The notes beneath the pieces were generated by a model. It was not told where the DNA came from. It saw only the letters and a list, made by a program, of their open reading frames with translations, and ran no database searches. A program made the position numbers and the translations under genes. Positions 7,599 through 16,602 of a DNA stretch of 64,000 nt are shown here, in pieces. Each line of letters starts with the position of its first letter. Position 1 is the stretch's first letter. The stretch is from Prosthecobacter sp. SYSU 5D2 (GTDB taxonomy: Bacteria > Verrucomicrobiota > Verrucomicrobiia > Verrucomicrobiales > Verrucomicrobiaceae), in assembly GCF_039655865.1 (NCBI RefSeq), contig NZ_JBBYXL010000002.1, positions 124,001-188,000 of the forward strand, read 5' to 3'.

Positions 7599-10439
7599 TC
7601 ATTCCAGATAAATGAGTTCGTTGGCATTCAGCAGTGCGCGACAGAAGGCGGTGGTGCCGTGGATATGGATGAAAGCAGCTGCGGCTTTTTGCTCTTTTGG
7701 GGTGGGTAGTCGCTGGAAGGCGAGGGCGTAAGCTTCCGTGACGGGATCTGCCTCCTGCAAACGGGAGGCGAGGGCGGTGGCCATGTCCAGGGTGAAGCTG
7801 TGATTCAGCAGGGTGAGGGCCTGGAGCGGGGTGGTGGTATTCGCACGGCGGGGGGAGGCGAAGGAGATGTCGGGGAGGTCGAAGTCATTGAGGACATCCA
7901 CGACGCTGGCGCGGGCATTTTGATGATAAACGGCGCGGCGGTAGGTCTCGGGGCCGTGGGCATCGAGAGGGAAGTAGGTGCTGACGTTGTTTTGGGTGAA
8001 TTTATACAGGCGGAAGCCGGGGCCGCCGGCGGGGGTGAGGCGCAGTTGGCCGGCGGTGGCGAGGAGGGTATCGCGGATTTCCTCGGCGGTGAGGCGGCGG
8101 GGCGGGAAGCGCCAAAGGAGGCGGGCATCCTGGTCTGCCTGCGCGGCCTCCTGCCGGTAGCTGCCGGACTGGCGGTAGCTGCGGGAGAGGAGGATCTCCC
8201 GATGGAGCGGCTTGAGCTTCCAGCCATGATGGAGGAGGCGCTGGGCGAGATAATCCAGCAACTCCGGATGGGTGGGCTGGCTGCCGAGGTAACCGAAATC
8301 GCTGGGCGTATCCACCAGGCCGGTACCGAAGTGATACTGCCAGACGCGGTTGGCCAGGACACGGGCGGTGAGGGCGTTCTCATCGCTGGTGATCCAGCGG
8401 GCGAGGGCGAGACGGCGCTCGCTCTGCGGGGCGTCCACGGGCAGTTCAAAGGCAGGCGTGATCTGGTCCAGCACCTGAAGACTGGCGGGCTGCACGGGAT
8501 CGCCGGGTTTCATGGGGTCGCCGCCTTTGTCAACCAAGGTGGGTCCTGCAGGCTGGGTGTGATTGCCCACCCAGGCCTGAGGGAGCGGGGGAACGGCAGT
8601 GATGGCGGCCTGGACGGTGGCGATCTGTTTCTTCAGCCCAGTTAGCTGGCTTTTTTCTTCGGGCGTGATGATCTGCTGGCTGATTTTGGCGATGCCATGG
8701 GCGGGGGACCAGGACTCGCGGCCTTCGTCGCTGGCGACTGTCTGCCAAGTTTTACCATCCATGGAAACCTGCACTTCATACTCGCAAGGGGTGGCTCCTC
8801 GGGCTCTGCTGTCGTCCATGTCCTTGCCGCCACGGTTGTTGATGAAGGTGATGCGGTTAATGGATTCCGGTTGCGGGAAGGTGAGGGTGAGGATGGCGGG
8901 GTTGCCGATGAACCATTGCTCGCCCAAACTGCCGTCAATGCAGAGATGCGGACCGTAGGCCTCGGGGAAGTCTTCGGCGGTGGCGGATTTGGCTCCTGCG
9001 GCGGTGCTGCCGTGGCTGGCGAGGGCGACGTTGTGATCCGGTTTCGTGGCGCTCCAGACCTGGAACTCGGTGAGGCGGCCGGACACTTTTTTATCCTTGC
9101 TGTCGCCGGTGGTGGCCTGGATGACAAACCGGAGATGGCGGGCCTGGACGGGAGGAAAGGATTCGTCGGTGCCGTGGGGATCAATCTTCGGGCGCGTGGG
9201 CTTTTGCTGGGCGAGGGCGGCTTTGGCGCGTTTTTCGATGCTGGCTTCGAGTGCGGTTTTGTCCTTGGTGAGGGCGGCCTGTTTTTCAACCAGGGGTTTC
9301 ATGGCGGCAGCGTGGGCAGCGCGTTGCTCGGCACTGGCGACGACACGGCGTCCATGGACGACGCCCTCAAAGGCGGCACGCAGGCGGTAATAGTCCTCGG
9401 TGGGAATGGGATCGAACTTGTGATGGTGGCAGCGTGCGCAATTGATTGTTAGGCCAAGGAAGGCACCGCCTGTGGCGGTGATGATGTCATCCAGGGTGGC
9501 GGCGCGGATGTTCTTTTTGGCCACGGGATCCTGATTGCCGACGTCATCATAAGGCCCGGCGACGAGGAAGGCACTGGCGACTTCGACAGCAGGATTGTCC
9601 TTGCCGATGACATCGCCAGCGAGGTGCTCCTGAATGAACTGGTTGAAGGGTTTGTCATCGTTGATGGAGCGGATGACGTAATCCCGGAAGGGCCAGAGGT
9701 CATCAATAATGAAGTTGCGCTCGAAGCCGTTGCTCTCACCAAAACGCACGACATCCAGCCAGTGTCGGCCCCATTGCTCACCATACTGCGGGCTGGCCAG
9801 CAGGCGGTCCGCGAGAGCGGCGGTGGCGCGGTCTGGATCCGCCTGAAAGGCGGCGGCAAAAGTGGTCACTTCATCCGGTGTGGGGGGCAGGCCGGTGACG
9901 TCGTAGCTCATGCGGCGGATGAGGCTGCGCGCATCCGCAGGTGGGTTTTGGCTGAGGCCTTTTTCATCGAGCCGGGCGGTGATGAAGGCATCCACATCCT
10001 TGTGGGCAAAAGTTTTCCCGAGAGGCTGGAGGGACCACCAGGATTTGTCGGCGCGCTTGGCTTCCACTTGTGCACCCGTGCGGGGATCGGGCGCGCCCAT
10101 CTGGACCCAGGTGACGAGATCGGCAATGACGGCGTCCGGCAGCCGGGGCTTTTTGGGCGGCATTTCCAGGTCCTCCTCCAGATGCCGGATGCTGCGGATG
10201 AGGAGGCTGTCCTCCGGCCTGCCCGGAATGATGGATGGCTCACCGCTATCGCCGCCTTTCTCCCAGCCAGCTTTGGAGTCGAGGTAGAGGTTGCCTTTGA
10301 GTTTTTTCGCCTCCGCACTGTGGCAGGAATAACAATGCTCCACCAGCACCGGGCGGACCTTTTGCTCAAAGAAAGCGATGTCGTCCGCCGCGAGGACGGG
10401 CAGGGAGAAGACGGTCAGGAGGAAGAGGACGGGCTTCAT
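7599..10439 (-). CDS. PSD1 and planctomycete cytochrome c domain protein (DUF1549/DUF1553) with discoidin-like insert
   Basis: A 946-residue exported protein. After the signal peptide comes a PSCyt1 haem-binding region (CYSCH, residues 36-40), then DUF1549 (about 150-350, including ARCHHHKFDPIPTEDYY), a coiled-coil segment, an inserted F5/8-type-C (discoidin) domain (about 430-590) and DUF1553 (about 650-930, with NRVWQYHFG and PRRLTAEEIRD). Such proteins are abundant in Planctomycetes and Verrucomicrobia and are linked to extracytoplasmic polysaccharide breakdown; no reaction is established. The usual DUF1501 partner (11436-12836) lies upstream on the same strand, separated here by two genes on the opposite strand. 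Confidence 0.9.
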   Translation of the reverse strand: MKPVLFLLTVFSLPVLAADDIAFFEQKVRPVLVEHCYSCHSAEAKKLKGNLYLDSKAGWEKGGDSGEPSIIPGRPEDSLLIRSIRHLEEDLEMPPKKPRLPDAVIADLVTWVQMGAPDPRTGAQVEAKRADKSWWSLQPLGKTFAHKDVDAFITARLDEKGLSQNPPADARSLIRRMSYDVTGLPPTPDEVTTFAAAFQADPDRATAALADRLLASPQYGEQWGRHWLDVVRFGESNGFERNFIIDDLWPFRDYVIRSINDDKPFNQFIQEHLAGDVIGKDNPAVEVASAFLVAGPYDDVGNQDPVAKKNIRAATLDDIITATGGAFLGLTINCARCHHHKFDPIPTEDYYRLRAAFEGVVHGRRVVASAEQRAAHAAAMKPLVEKQAALTKDKTALEASIEKRAKAALAQQKPTRPKIDPHGTDESFPPVQARHLRFVIQATTGDSKDKKVSGRLTEFQVWSATKPDHNVALASHGSTAAGAKSATAEDFPEAYGPHLCIDGSLGEQWFIGNPAILTLTFPQPESINRITFINNRGGKDMDDSRARGATPCEYEVQVSMDGKTWQTVASDEGRESWSPAHGIAKISQQIITPEEKSQLTGLKKQIATVQAAITAVPPLPQAWVGNHTQPAGPTLVDKGGDPMKPGDPVQPASLQVLDQITPAFELPVDAPQSERRLALARWITSDENALTARVLANRVWQYHFGTGLVDTPSDFGYLGSQPTHPELLDYLAQRLLHHGWKLKPLHREILLSRSYRQSGSYRQEAAQADQDARLLWRFPPRRLTAEEIRDTLLATAGQLRLTPAGGPGFRLYKFTQNNVSTYFPLDAHGPETYRRAVYHQNARASVVDVLNDFDLPDISFASPRRANTTTPLQALTLLNHSFTLDMATALASRLQEADPVTEAYALAFQRLPTPKEQKAAAAFIHIHGTTAFCRALLNANELIYLE

Positions 10440-10512
10440 GGCTGGGTGGGAAATGGTTGGAAAGCACGCAGAAACGGTTTGGGTGAAAAAGGAGGATGGC
10501 TTAGCGTAAGAG

Positions 10513-11040
10513 ATGCGATCTCACACGACGGCTGCGCGAATCGAAAGTTTGATGCGTGAAATGGGCCGGGCGGTGCGCTCGGCAGGGCGGGTGTATTTTA
10601 CCGGCGGAGTGTCCGCAGTGCTCCTGGGCTGGCGTGAAATGACGATTGATGTGGATTTGAAAGCCGAGCCTGAACCGTTGGGTTTTTTCGAGTGCCTGCC
10701 GCATCTTAAAGACAGCCTGGATTTGAACATCGAACTCGCTTCGCCCGACCAGTTTGTACCTGTTTTGCCCGGATGGCAGGAGAGAAGCCGGTTCATTGCC
10801 CAGCATGGCTTGCTGACCTTTTATCATTACGATTTCTATGGCCAGGCCTTGTCGAAGATTGAGCGGGATCATCCTCGAGACCGGCATGACGTCGCCTGCA
10901 TGATGAATGACGGACTGGTTCAGCGCGAGAGGTTGAAGGAACTTTTTCTGGAGGTTGAAGCCCAGGTTATAAGGTATCCGGCCATTGATGCACCCTCGTT
11001 GAAACAACGTGTTCTGGACGTTTGCGGGGAAGGGATGTAG
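10513..11040 (+). CDS. Nucleotidyltransferase-fold protein (DUF6036/AbiEii-like)
   Basis: A 175-residue soluble protein. The segment FTGGVSAVLLGWREMTIDVD (about residues 29-48) matches the G-G-x(n)-T-x-D-x-D signature of nucleotidyltransferases in the DUF6036/AbiEii/MNT group, and a KIERDHPRDRHDV segment further on matches the conserved helix that follows in that group. Members are often toxins or toxin-like halves of two-gene modules. It lies 73 bases from the divergent PSD1 gene and nine bases before a second small gene, so the two are one transcript. The base composition is visibly poorer in GC than the neighbours, suggesting acquisition. Family placement is moderately sure; toxin function is not shown. 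Confidence 0.65.
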   Translation: MRSHTTAARIESLMREMGRAVRSAGRVYFTGGVSAVLLGWREMTIDVDLKAEPEPLGFFECLPHLKDSLDLNIELASPDQFVPVLPGWQERSRFIAQHGLLTFYHYDFYGQALSKIERDHPRDRHDVACMMNDGLVQRERLKELFLEVEAQVIRYPAIDAPSLKQRVLDVCGEGM

Positions 11041-11049
11041 AGTGCCAGT

Positions 11050-11379
11050 ATGCCCGATGATGCGCTGAGATTTGATGGCTTGCCTGGAGCCGACCTGATC
11101 CTGAGGGGGCTCGGGGATCTGGCTGCCTGTAAGGAGAGTGAAGAGGCTTTTCTGGTGCGTATTGCAAGCCCGAAGCTGCAGCGCTGCGGTGTGCCTGTTC
11201 AGGTCACTTCTCAGCAGGCCCTGGAGGCGGATCACGCCCTTTACTTCTTGCTGGCGCAGGAACATGGGAACGAGGCACATGGCCGGTACAACGCGCTTTT
11301 GCGCGAGCTGGTCAGCTTTGAGCGAGCGCTTGAGCAACGAATGTCCCGGGCCGCCCGTGTCACCGCTGATGCGGCGTGA
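11050..11379 (+). CDS. Small protein downstream of nucleotidyltransferase, unknown function
   Basis: A 109-residue, mostly helical, acidic protein that I do not recognise. It has no signal peptide or membrane segment. It starts nine bases after the nucleotidyltransferase-like gene and ends in a gap of 56 bases before the convergent DUF1501 gene. Its position suggests it is the partner (antidote or target adaptor) of the nucleotidyltransferase-like protein, but its upstream position relative to a toxin would be reversed from most AbiE-type pairs. The coding call rests on the long open frame, the clean stop and the tight spacing. Confidence 0.55.
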   Translation: MPDDALRFDGLPGADLILRGLGDLAACKESEEAFLVRIASPKLQRCGVPVQVTSQQALEADHALYFLLAQEHGNEAHGRYNALLRELVSFERALEQRMSRAARVTADAA

Positions 11380-11435
11380 TGGAAGGCTTCTCGTTGGATG
11401 ATTCGTTAAAGTCATTCGCAGGGTGCAATGAAATC

Positions 11436-12836
11436 TCACGCCAAAATCTTCGACAGCACATGGCCGTGGACGTCGGTGAGGCGGCGGTTGGTGCCGTTGT
11501 GGTAGTAGGTGAGCTTTTCGTGGTCCAGGCCTAACAAATGAAGGATGGTGGCGTAGAAGTCATAGACGGTGGTGATGTCCTGCACGCTGCGCCGACCGAA
11601 GTCATCGGTGGCACCGTGGCTGATACCGCCGCGGATGCCCGCGCCCATCATCCAGGTGGTGAAGGCATCGGGGTTGTGGTCGCGGCCGGAGGTGCCCTGC
11701 TGATGGGTGGGCATACGGCCGAACTCGGTACACCAGATGATGAGCACATCATTGAGCATGCCGCGCTGTTTGAGGTCGGTTAAGAGGGCGGCTGTGGGCT
11801 GGTCGAAGATGGGGCAGTGGCGTTCGTAGTCGGCCTTCAGGGTCTTGTGGGCATCCCAGTTGAGGAGGCCGTCCACGGAGCTGGCGCGGGAGGCGCAGTA
11901 GAGGCTGACGTAGCGGACACCCTGCTCTAGGAAACGGCGGGCCAGCAGGCAGTTGCGGGCATAAGCGGCCTTCAGCGGATTGCTGTCGGCGGTGCCGTAG
12001 AGATCCTGGATATGCTGGGGTTCTTTGGAAAGGTCGCTCACCTCTGGGGCGGTGAGCTGCATCTTGGCGGCCAGTTCATAGGCGGCCATGCGGGCGCGCA
12101 GTTCTTCATTGCCGGGATGGGCCTTCGCATGTTCCTGGTTCATGAACTGGAGGAAATCGCGGGTGGCCTTTTCCTCCTCCGGGCGGATGGAGGTGGGGCG
12201 GTCGAGGTTCCGCAAGGGCTGCTGTGCGGCCATGGAGACGGCCTGATGCTGGGCCGGGAGGAAGCCGTTGCTCCAGTTGGACTTGCCGTTAGGCGGCTCG
12301 CCACGGAGGTCCTGGATGGAGACGTAGGTGGGCAGGTTTTCATTGAGGCTGCCCAGGCCATAACTGACCCAGGAACCGGCACTGGGGAAACCGTCGCGGG
12401 TGAAGCAGGAGTTCATGTTCACGCAACCGGGGCCGTGGGTGTTCGTTCGTGAGGCCATGCTGTGAACAAAGGCGATGTCATCCACATGCCGTGCCATATT
12501 AGGCAGCATGGAGGAGATCCTTTTGCCGCTTTTGCCCGCAGGCACAAAGTCCCAAGGGGAGCGCATGAGATTGCCGTTTTTTCCTTGGAAACTGACTTCG
12601 GCCTGACCGCCGGGCATAGGCGTGCCGTGGTATTTTTCCAGCAGGGGTTTGTGATCCCAAAGATCCACATGGGAGGCGGCACCTGGGCAGAAAATCTGCA
12701 GCACCTGCTTCGCCTTCGGCGCAAAGTGCGGATGCTGGACCGGCGCACCATCGATCAGCCGGGTGAGGGCCACGCCGGTGAGGCCGGTGCTCATGCGCTC
12801 CAAAAACGCACGGCGAGAAAGAAAGGTCGCATTCAT
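11436..12836 (-). CDS. Tat-exported DUF1501 protein
   Basis: A 466-residue protein with a twin-arginine leader (SRRAFLERM, residues 7-15). The DUF1501 (sulfatase/alkaline-phosphatase-like) core follows, with PGAASHVDLWD near the N-terminus, IIWCTEFGRMP and a C-terminal HNGTNRRLTDVHG segment. DUF1501 proteins are co-encoded with PSD1 proteins in this phylum and are probably periplasmic. This copy follows the GntR regulator by 14 bases on the same strand, so the regulator and this gene form one transcript. The matching PSD1 gene is further downstream beyond the inserted plus-strand pair. Confidence 0.88.
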   Translation of the reverse strand: MNATFLSRRAFLERMSTGLTGVALTRLIDGAPVQHPHFAPKAKQVLQIFCPGAASHVDLWDHKPLLEKYHGTPMPGGQAEVSFQGKNGNLMRSPWDFVPAGKSGKRISSMLPNMARHVDDIAFVHSMASRTNTHGPGCVNMNSCFTRDGFPSAGSWVSYGLGSLNENLPTYVSIQDLRGEPPNGKSNWSNGFLPAQHQAVSMAAQQPLRNLDRPTSIRPEEEKATRDFLQFMNQEHAKAHPGNEELRARMAAYELAAKMQLTAPEVSDLSKEPQHIQDLYGTADSNPLKAAYARNCLLARRFLEQGVRYVSLYCASRASSVDGLLNWDAHKTLKADYERHCPIFDQPTAALLTDLKQRGMLNDVLIIWCTEFGRMPTHQQGTSGRDHNPDAFTTWMMGAGIRGGISHGATDDFGRRSVQDITTVYDFYATILHLLGLDHEKLTYYHNGTNRRLTDVHGHVLSKILA

Positions 12837-12850
12837 GGTTAGGCGGTGGA

Positions 12851-13537
12851 TCAGTTGAGTTCCAGGTCGTTGCAGGCGGTGACGAGGTGGCGGTGCATGG
12901 CACGGGCGGCGGCGGCGCTGTCGCGTTGTTCGATGGCCTTTACCACGGCGGCGTGCTGCTTGATGGCCGTGGCGGGGGTGACACGTTTGTAGCCATGCTT
13001 GAGGCTGACCTGCAGCAGTTCTGAAAGAGACTGCATGAGCAGCCCGGCGATCTGGTTCCCGGACAGCACCGCAAGAGTGCGATGAAATTCCATATCGGCC
13101 ATGACGGAGTCTTCAAAGGAGTCTGCGAGGGCCAGTTTTTCATGCACGGCACGCAGGGTGGTGATCTGCTTTGCGGTGGCGCGTTCGGCCGCGAGACGGG
13201 CGTTTTCGGGCTCGACCATAAGGCGTACCTCGATGAGCTGGCGCAGGCGTTCAGTTTCCTCCGGGACGAGGAGTTCCAGGGCACCGGTAAGCGGCTTGTG
13301 CAGATGGTTGACCGTACGTGTGCCCAGGCCCTGGCGGATCTCAAGGAGACCTTGCTGCTCAAGCCGTTTGGTGGCCTCGCGCACGACACTACGGCTGACG
13401 CCGAGCTGGGCGGCGAGTTCGCGCTCGGTGGGCAGCCAGTTTTCCTCATCGGCCCGGTCCCGCCGGGCAATGGCGGCAAGGCTTTGGCAGACTTTTTCCA
13501 CCAACGAAGGCGGGCGGGCGATGGTATCGAGAATCAT
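12851..13537 (-). CDS. FadR-subfamily GntR transcriptional regulator
   Basis: A 228-residue regulator. The N-terminal winged helix-turn-helix (about 15-80) contains LPTERELAAQLGVSRSVVREA, the strongly conserved GntR recognition segment. The C-terminal FCD ligand domain (about 95-220) has the metal-binding arrangement expected (D/H..H..H: MADMEFHRTL and later HRHL). It binds DNA as a dimer in the cytoplasm, responding to a small carboxylate or sugar acid. A palindrome ATGGTCTGACCAT lies 14 bases before its start, which fits the TGGTC-N-GACCA operator of this subfamily, so it probably represses itself and the adjacent operon. Confidence 0.9.
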   Translation of the reverse strand: MILDTIARPPSLVEKVCQSLAAIARRDRADEENWLPTERELAAQLGVSRSVVREATKRLEQQGLLEIRQGLGTRTVNHLHKPLTGALELLVPEETERLRQLIEVRLMVEPENARLAAERATAKQITTLRAVHEKLALADSFEDSVMADMEFHRTLAVLSGNQIAGLLMQSLSELLQVSLKHGYKRVTPATAIKQHAAVVKAIEQRDSAAAARAMHRHLVTACNDLELN

Positions 13538-13550
13538 GGCGGGTGATCAG

Positions 13551-13563
13551 ATGGTCTGACCAT
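13551..13563. promoter_or_regulatory. GntR/FadR-type operator palindrome
   Basis: ATGGTC-T-GACCAT is a perfect six-base inverted repeat around one central base. It sits between the start of the GntR gene (13537) and the end of the PfkB gene (13604). The core TGGTCnGACCA is the binding sequence established for E. coli FadR, and related family members use TGGTnnnACCA. The position just upstream of the regulator start implies autoregulation. Confidence 0.7.
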
Positions 13564-13603
13564 TGTTAGAACGTCAAGATATGGGTTGTTTTATCAGAAG
13601 CTT

Positions 13604-14611
13604 TTAAAACCGGAACTCAAAATGGCCCGCGAGGGCCAGGCATTCGGCGACGGGTTTCATGCCGCCAGAAGGAGTGGGATGGGAGAGCGAGGCGGCGGCG
13701 GTGCAGACGGCGAGGCGTAGGCGGTCGGGGAGGGGGAGACATTCGTGGAGACCGTAGAGGAGGCCGGCGGCGAAGGCATCGCCTGCGCCGGTGGCGCCCT
13801 GGCTGTAGCCTACGGGGAGATTCAGCGAGGGCTGGATGTGGGTTCCACCGCTGCGGGTGCAGGCGGCGGCACCGTGCTCGACGTGGATGGTCACGCTCTG
13901 TTTGACGCCAAGCTGGAGGATCTCCTGAGCGGCGGCGAGGAGACCAGGGAAGTCATCGGCGGGGACGGTGCGGGTGAGCACACGTGAAGCCTCGATCTCA
14001 TTGATGATGAGATGGTCCGTATAGGGCAGGGCGCTGAGGGCGATCTCACGGAACTGGGGGTTCTCAGTGCTGACCATGTCCACGCTGGTTTCCAAACCGG
14101 CCTGCTGGGCTTGGGCCAGCAGATGGGAGGCATGGGTGCGGCCATCGGGTGCAAAGCTGTCCATGTGATCCAGCAGCATGAGGTAACCCAGATGCAGGAT
14201 TTTGGCGTTCGTTTGCGAGCAGTCGCAGTGAGTGGCATCGAAGAGGGCATTGGCCCCGCGTTGATGAAAAAAGGTGCGCCGACCGGTGCTCTGCACGGTC
14301 ATGGCGTCGGTGTAGGAGGTGGAGCGCTGGGTGGTGCTGTGCAGTTGTGCGGTGTTTATGCCGTGCGCCTCGCAATCGCTGCGGATCCAGTGGCCATTAG
14401 AATCATCTCCCACGAGGCCGCAGGCGGCCAGAGGGAAACCGGCCTGCATGGCGGCGAGGTCTTTCAATACGTTATAAGGCCCGCCGCCATTGGCCTGCGA
14501 CTCGCCCAGGATGCTGGCCAGCATGTCCTGTTGGGGGTAGTGATCCACAATCTTCACGTAGTCCACGATGAAGTTGCCAGCGGCCAGAATGCCTGAGCGA
14601 GGTGAGGTCAT
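13604..14611 (-). CDS. PfkB-family carbohydrate kinase
   Basis: A 335-residue ribokinase-type sugar kinase. The N-terminal sugar-binding signature is present (SQANGGGPYNVLKDLAAM, about 39-56), as is the C-terminal catalytic signature GATGAGDAFAAG with the general-base aspartate and anion hole. It phosphorylates a sugar or sugar derivative with ATP in the cytoplasm. It is the last structural gene of the isomerase-aldolase-dehydrogenase-kinase operon and follows the dehydrogenase by 11 bases. In this context it probably phosphorylates the isomerised ketose before aldol cleavage; this is inference. Confidence 0.88.
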   Translation of the reverse strand: MTSPRSGILAAGNFIVDYVKIVDHYPQQDMLASILGESQANGGGPYNVLKDLAAMQAGFPLAACGLVGDDSNGHWIRSDCEAHGINTAQLHSTTQRSTSYTDAMTVQSTGRRTFFHQRGANALFDATHCDCSQTNAKILHLGYLMLLDHMDSFAPDGRTHASHLLAQAQQAGLETSVDMVSTENPQFREIALSALPYTDHLIINEIEASRVLTRTVPADDFPGLLAAAQEILQLGVKQSVTIHVEHGAAACTRSGGTHIQPSLNLPVGYSQGATGAGDAFAAGLLYGLHECLPLPDRLRLAVCTAAASLSHPTPSGGMKPVAECLALAGHFEFRF

Positions 14612-14622
14612 GAGGGATCAAA

Positions 14623-15750
14623 TCAGAGGCTGACGACGGAACCTGCACGCTGCGATTCCAGCGCGGCGGCGAAGATCTCATGAGTGGCCACGGCCTCTTC
14701 AGGCGTGGCGCAGCCGAAGCGGCCTTCCAGCAGCCCTTCGCGCTCCATCAGATAGGCGGCCCACATCTGTTGAATGACGTCCGGGAAACCCGGCTCGAAG
14801 ATGCCTCCGGTGACGGCTTTGAACGGGGTGCCAAAGCCGAGCTCGGTGCGCTTCCACCACTGCTCTTTACCGCGTTCGAAGATCCACAGGGTCTTCGGTT
14901 CAGCTGTGCTGAAACGCACGCCGCCATCGGTGCCGAGGATCTCGATGAACCAGGTGTTGGTGGCTCCGGGAGCCAGACGCTTCATTTCCAGGCGCAGGGG
15001 AGTCTCCTGACCGCCAATGTCCGCCCAGGTGTGCAGCATGGCATTGTCCCAGGTATCACAATTGGTTGTACCGCCTTTGCCATCCGGGCGCTGGGCATAA
15101 CCTTTCTGAAGCTGGGCGAAGAGACGCTTTGGCTTCCAGCCCAAGCGCAGGGGAAGGTGGCAGGAGTGCATGCCCAGGTCATTGAGCGCGCCGCCTTCAC
15201 CACAGGTGACGTTGAGGCGCTTCCAGTTGGCGGCTTTGGAGGGGTCCAGGTCGCTGCTGTGATGAAAGCCGGAGACGACTTCCAGCACGCGGCCGATTTC
15301 ACCTTTTTTGGCGATTTCAAAAGCACGCTGAGCGCCTGGAAAAAACGGCATCTCCGAGCTGCAACGGACGAAACGGCCGCTCGACTTCACCGCATCGAGA
15401 ATGCGGCGGGAGGAGGCCAGATCAATGCCGAAGGGTTTCTCAGCGAAGAGGTCCTTACCAGCGGCGAGGACGTCCAGATAAAGCTTCTCGTGCAGGTTAT
15501 GCGGCACAGCCACATACACCACATCCACCTCGGGATTGGCGAGGAGCTCTTTATAATCCGTGGTCTTCTGAGTGCAGGAGGGGATGCAGTCAAACCAGGC
15601 CAGGGTGGCCGGGTTCAGGTCTGCAACCGAGGTGAGCACAGGGCGCACGCTCACATCGGTGAGCGCACACCAGCGGGCGAAGGCGCTAGCCATTTCGCGG
15701 CCCATGAGGCCGCCGCCGATAATGCCGATGCGAATGTCTTTCATGCTCAT
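14623..15750 (-). CDS. Gfo/Idh/MocA family oxidoreductase in sugar operon
   Basis: A 375-residue cytoplasmic dehydrogenase with a clear Rossmann motif (IIGGGLMGREMA, residues 9-20), a VAVPHNLH segment and the catalytic EKPFGID motif. The C-terminal part contains GGALNDLGMHSCH, the conserved histidine-bearing helix of the family. The gene overlaps the upstream aldolase by four bases (ATGA) and is followed by the PfkB kinase, so all are translated from one message. It could be an inositol- or sugar-acid-type dehydrogenase. Confidence 0.88.
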   Translation of the reverse strand: MSMKDIRIGIIGGGLMGREMASAFARWCALTDVSVRPVLTSVADLNPATLAWFDCIPSCTQKTTDYKELLANPEVDVVYVAVPHNLHEKLYLDVLAAGKDLFAEKPFGIDLASSRRILDAVKSSGRFVRCSSEMPFFPGAQRAFEIAKKGEIGRVLEVVSGFHHSSDLDPSKAANWKRLNVTCGEGGALNDLGMHSCHLPLRLGWKPKRLFAQLQKGYAQRPDGKGGTTNCDTWDNAMLHTWADIGGQETPLRLEMKRLAPGATNTWFIEILGTDGGVRFSTAEPKTLWIFERGKEQWWKRTELGFGTPFKAVTGGIFEPGFPDVIQQMWAAYLMEREGLLEGRFGCATPEEAVATHEIFAAALESQRAGSVVSL

Positions 15751-16580
15751 GCGGTCACCAGTTTGAGGGCTTCGTCCACACTGGCATTGTCATGCACCAT
15801 AGCCATCAGGGCCTGGGTGATGCCTTTCGGATTGGGGTGCTGGATGACGTTGCGGCCATAGACGATGCCCGCTGCGCCCTGCTGAAGCAGGCCCTGGGTG
15901 CGCTCCAGGATTTCCTTGTCGCTCACGCGGCCACCGCCACGGACGAGGATGGGGATGCCGGAAGCGGCGGCGATGACCTTGTGATAAACGCTGACGTCAT
16001 CGGTCGGGTCGGCCTTGACGATGTCGGCACCCAGTTCCACGGCCTGACGGACGAGGTAAGTGATGGCGGTTTCATCGCCATTCACCATATAACCGCCAGC
16101 GATGCTGTTGGCCTGGAAAACCAGCGGCTCGATCATCATCGGCATGCCGTAGTAGTCGGCCTGGGGCTTGAGGCGGAGGATGTTCTCCACACACTGCTCA
16201 TGCACTTCCGGTGCACCCGGGATCTGGAACAGGTTCACGCAGACGCAGGCGGCGTCCAGGCGCACGGCCTGAAGCATCGTTTCTTCCAGCATGAGGCTGA
16301 AGCGGCTTTCTGGCAGCTCTTTGCCATAGATATTAGCCACATCCGTGCGGAGCACGAGGGAGGGCTTGAAGCGTCCTGGCACTTCCTGCAAATGACGGGC
16401 CTGGCCGACGGTGAGCTGAATGGCGTCCGGGGCGGCATCCACGAGGGTCTTGATGACCACGCGCATATCCTCGATGCCCTGAAGGAAACCAGGCTGGTTG
16501 AAGAAACCATGGTCCACGGCCACATCGAAGCAGCGGCCGGACTTGGCATTGAAGAGACGGTTGAGACGGTATTGTTTCAT
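15747..16580 (-). CDS. DhnA/LsrF-type class I aldolase
   Basis: A 277-residue TIM-barrel enzyme of the DeoC/DhnA/FbaB family (fructose-bisphosphate aldolase class I archaeal type, LsrF, deoxyribose-phosphate aldolase relatives). The early strand has DVAVDHGFF, the Schiff-base lysine is expected at K189 (GADIVKADPTDD), and the C-terminal phosphate-binding loop is VRGGGRVSDKE (213-223). Length fits the family. It lies in an operon between an isomerase-like gene and a dehydrogenase, which suggests cleavage or thiolysis of a phosphorylated sugar. Which of the known reactions it performs is not determinable from sequence. Confidence 0.85.
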   Translation of the reverse strand: MKQYRLNRLFNAKSGRCFDVAVDHGFFNQPGFLQGIEDMRVVIKTLVDAAPDAIQLTVGQARHLQEVPGRFKPSLVLRTDVANIYGKELPESRFSLMLEETMLQAVRLDAACVCVNLFQIPGAPEVHEQCVENILRLKPQADYYGMPMMIEPLVFQANSIAGGYMVNGDETAITYLVRQAVELGADIVKADPTDDVSVYHKVIAAASGIPILVRGGGRVSDKEILERTQGLLQQGAAGIVYGRNVIQHPNPKGITQALMAMVHDNASVDEALKLVTA

Positions 16581-16602
16581 GGAAGAGTGAGTCGTTCAGC
16601 GA

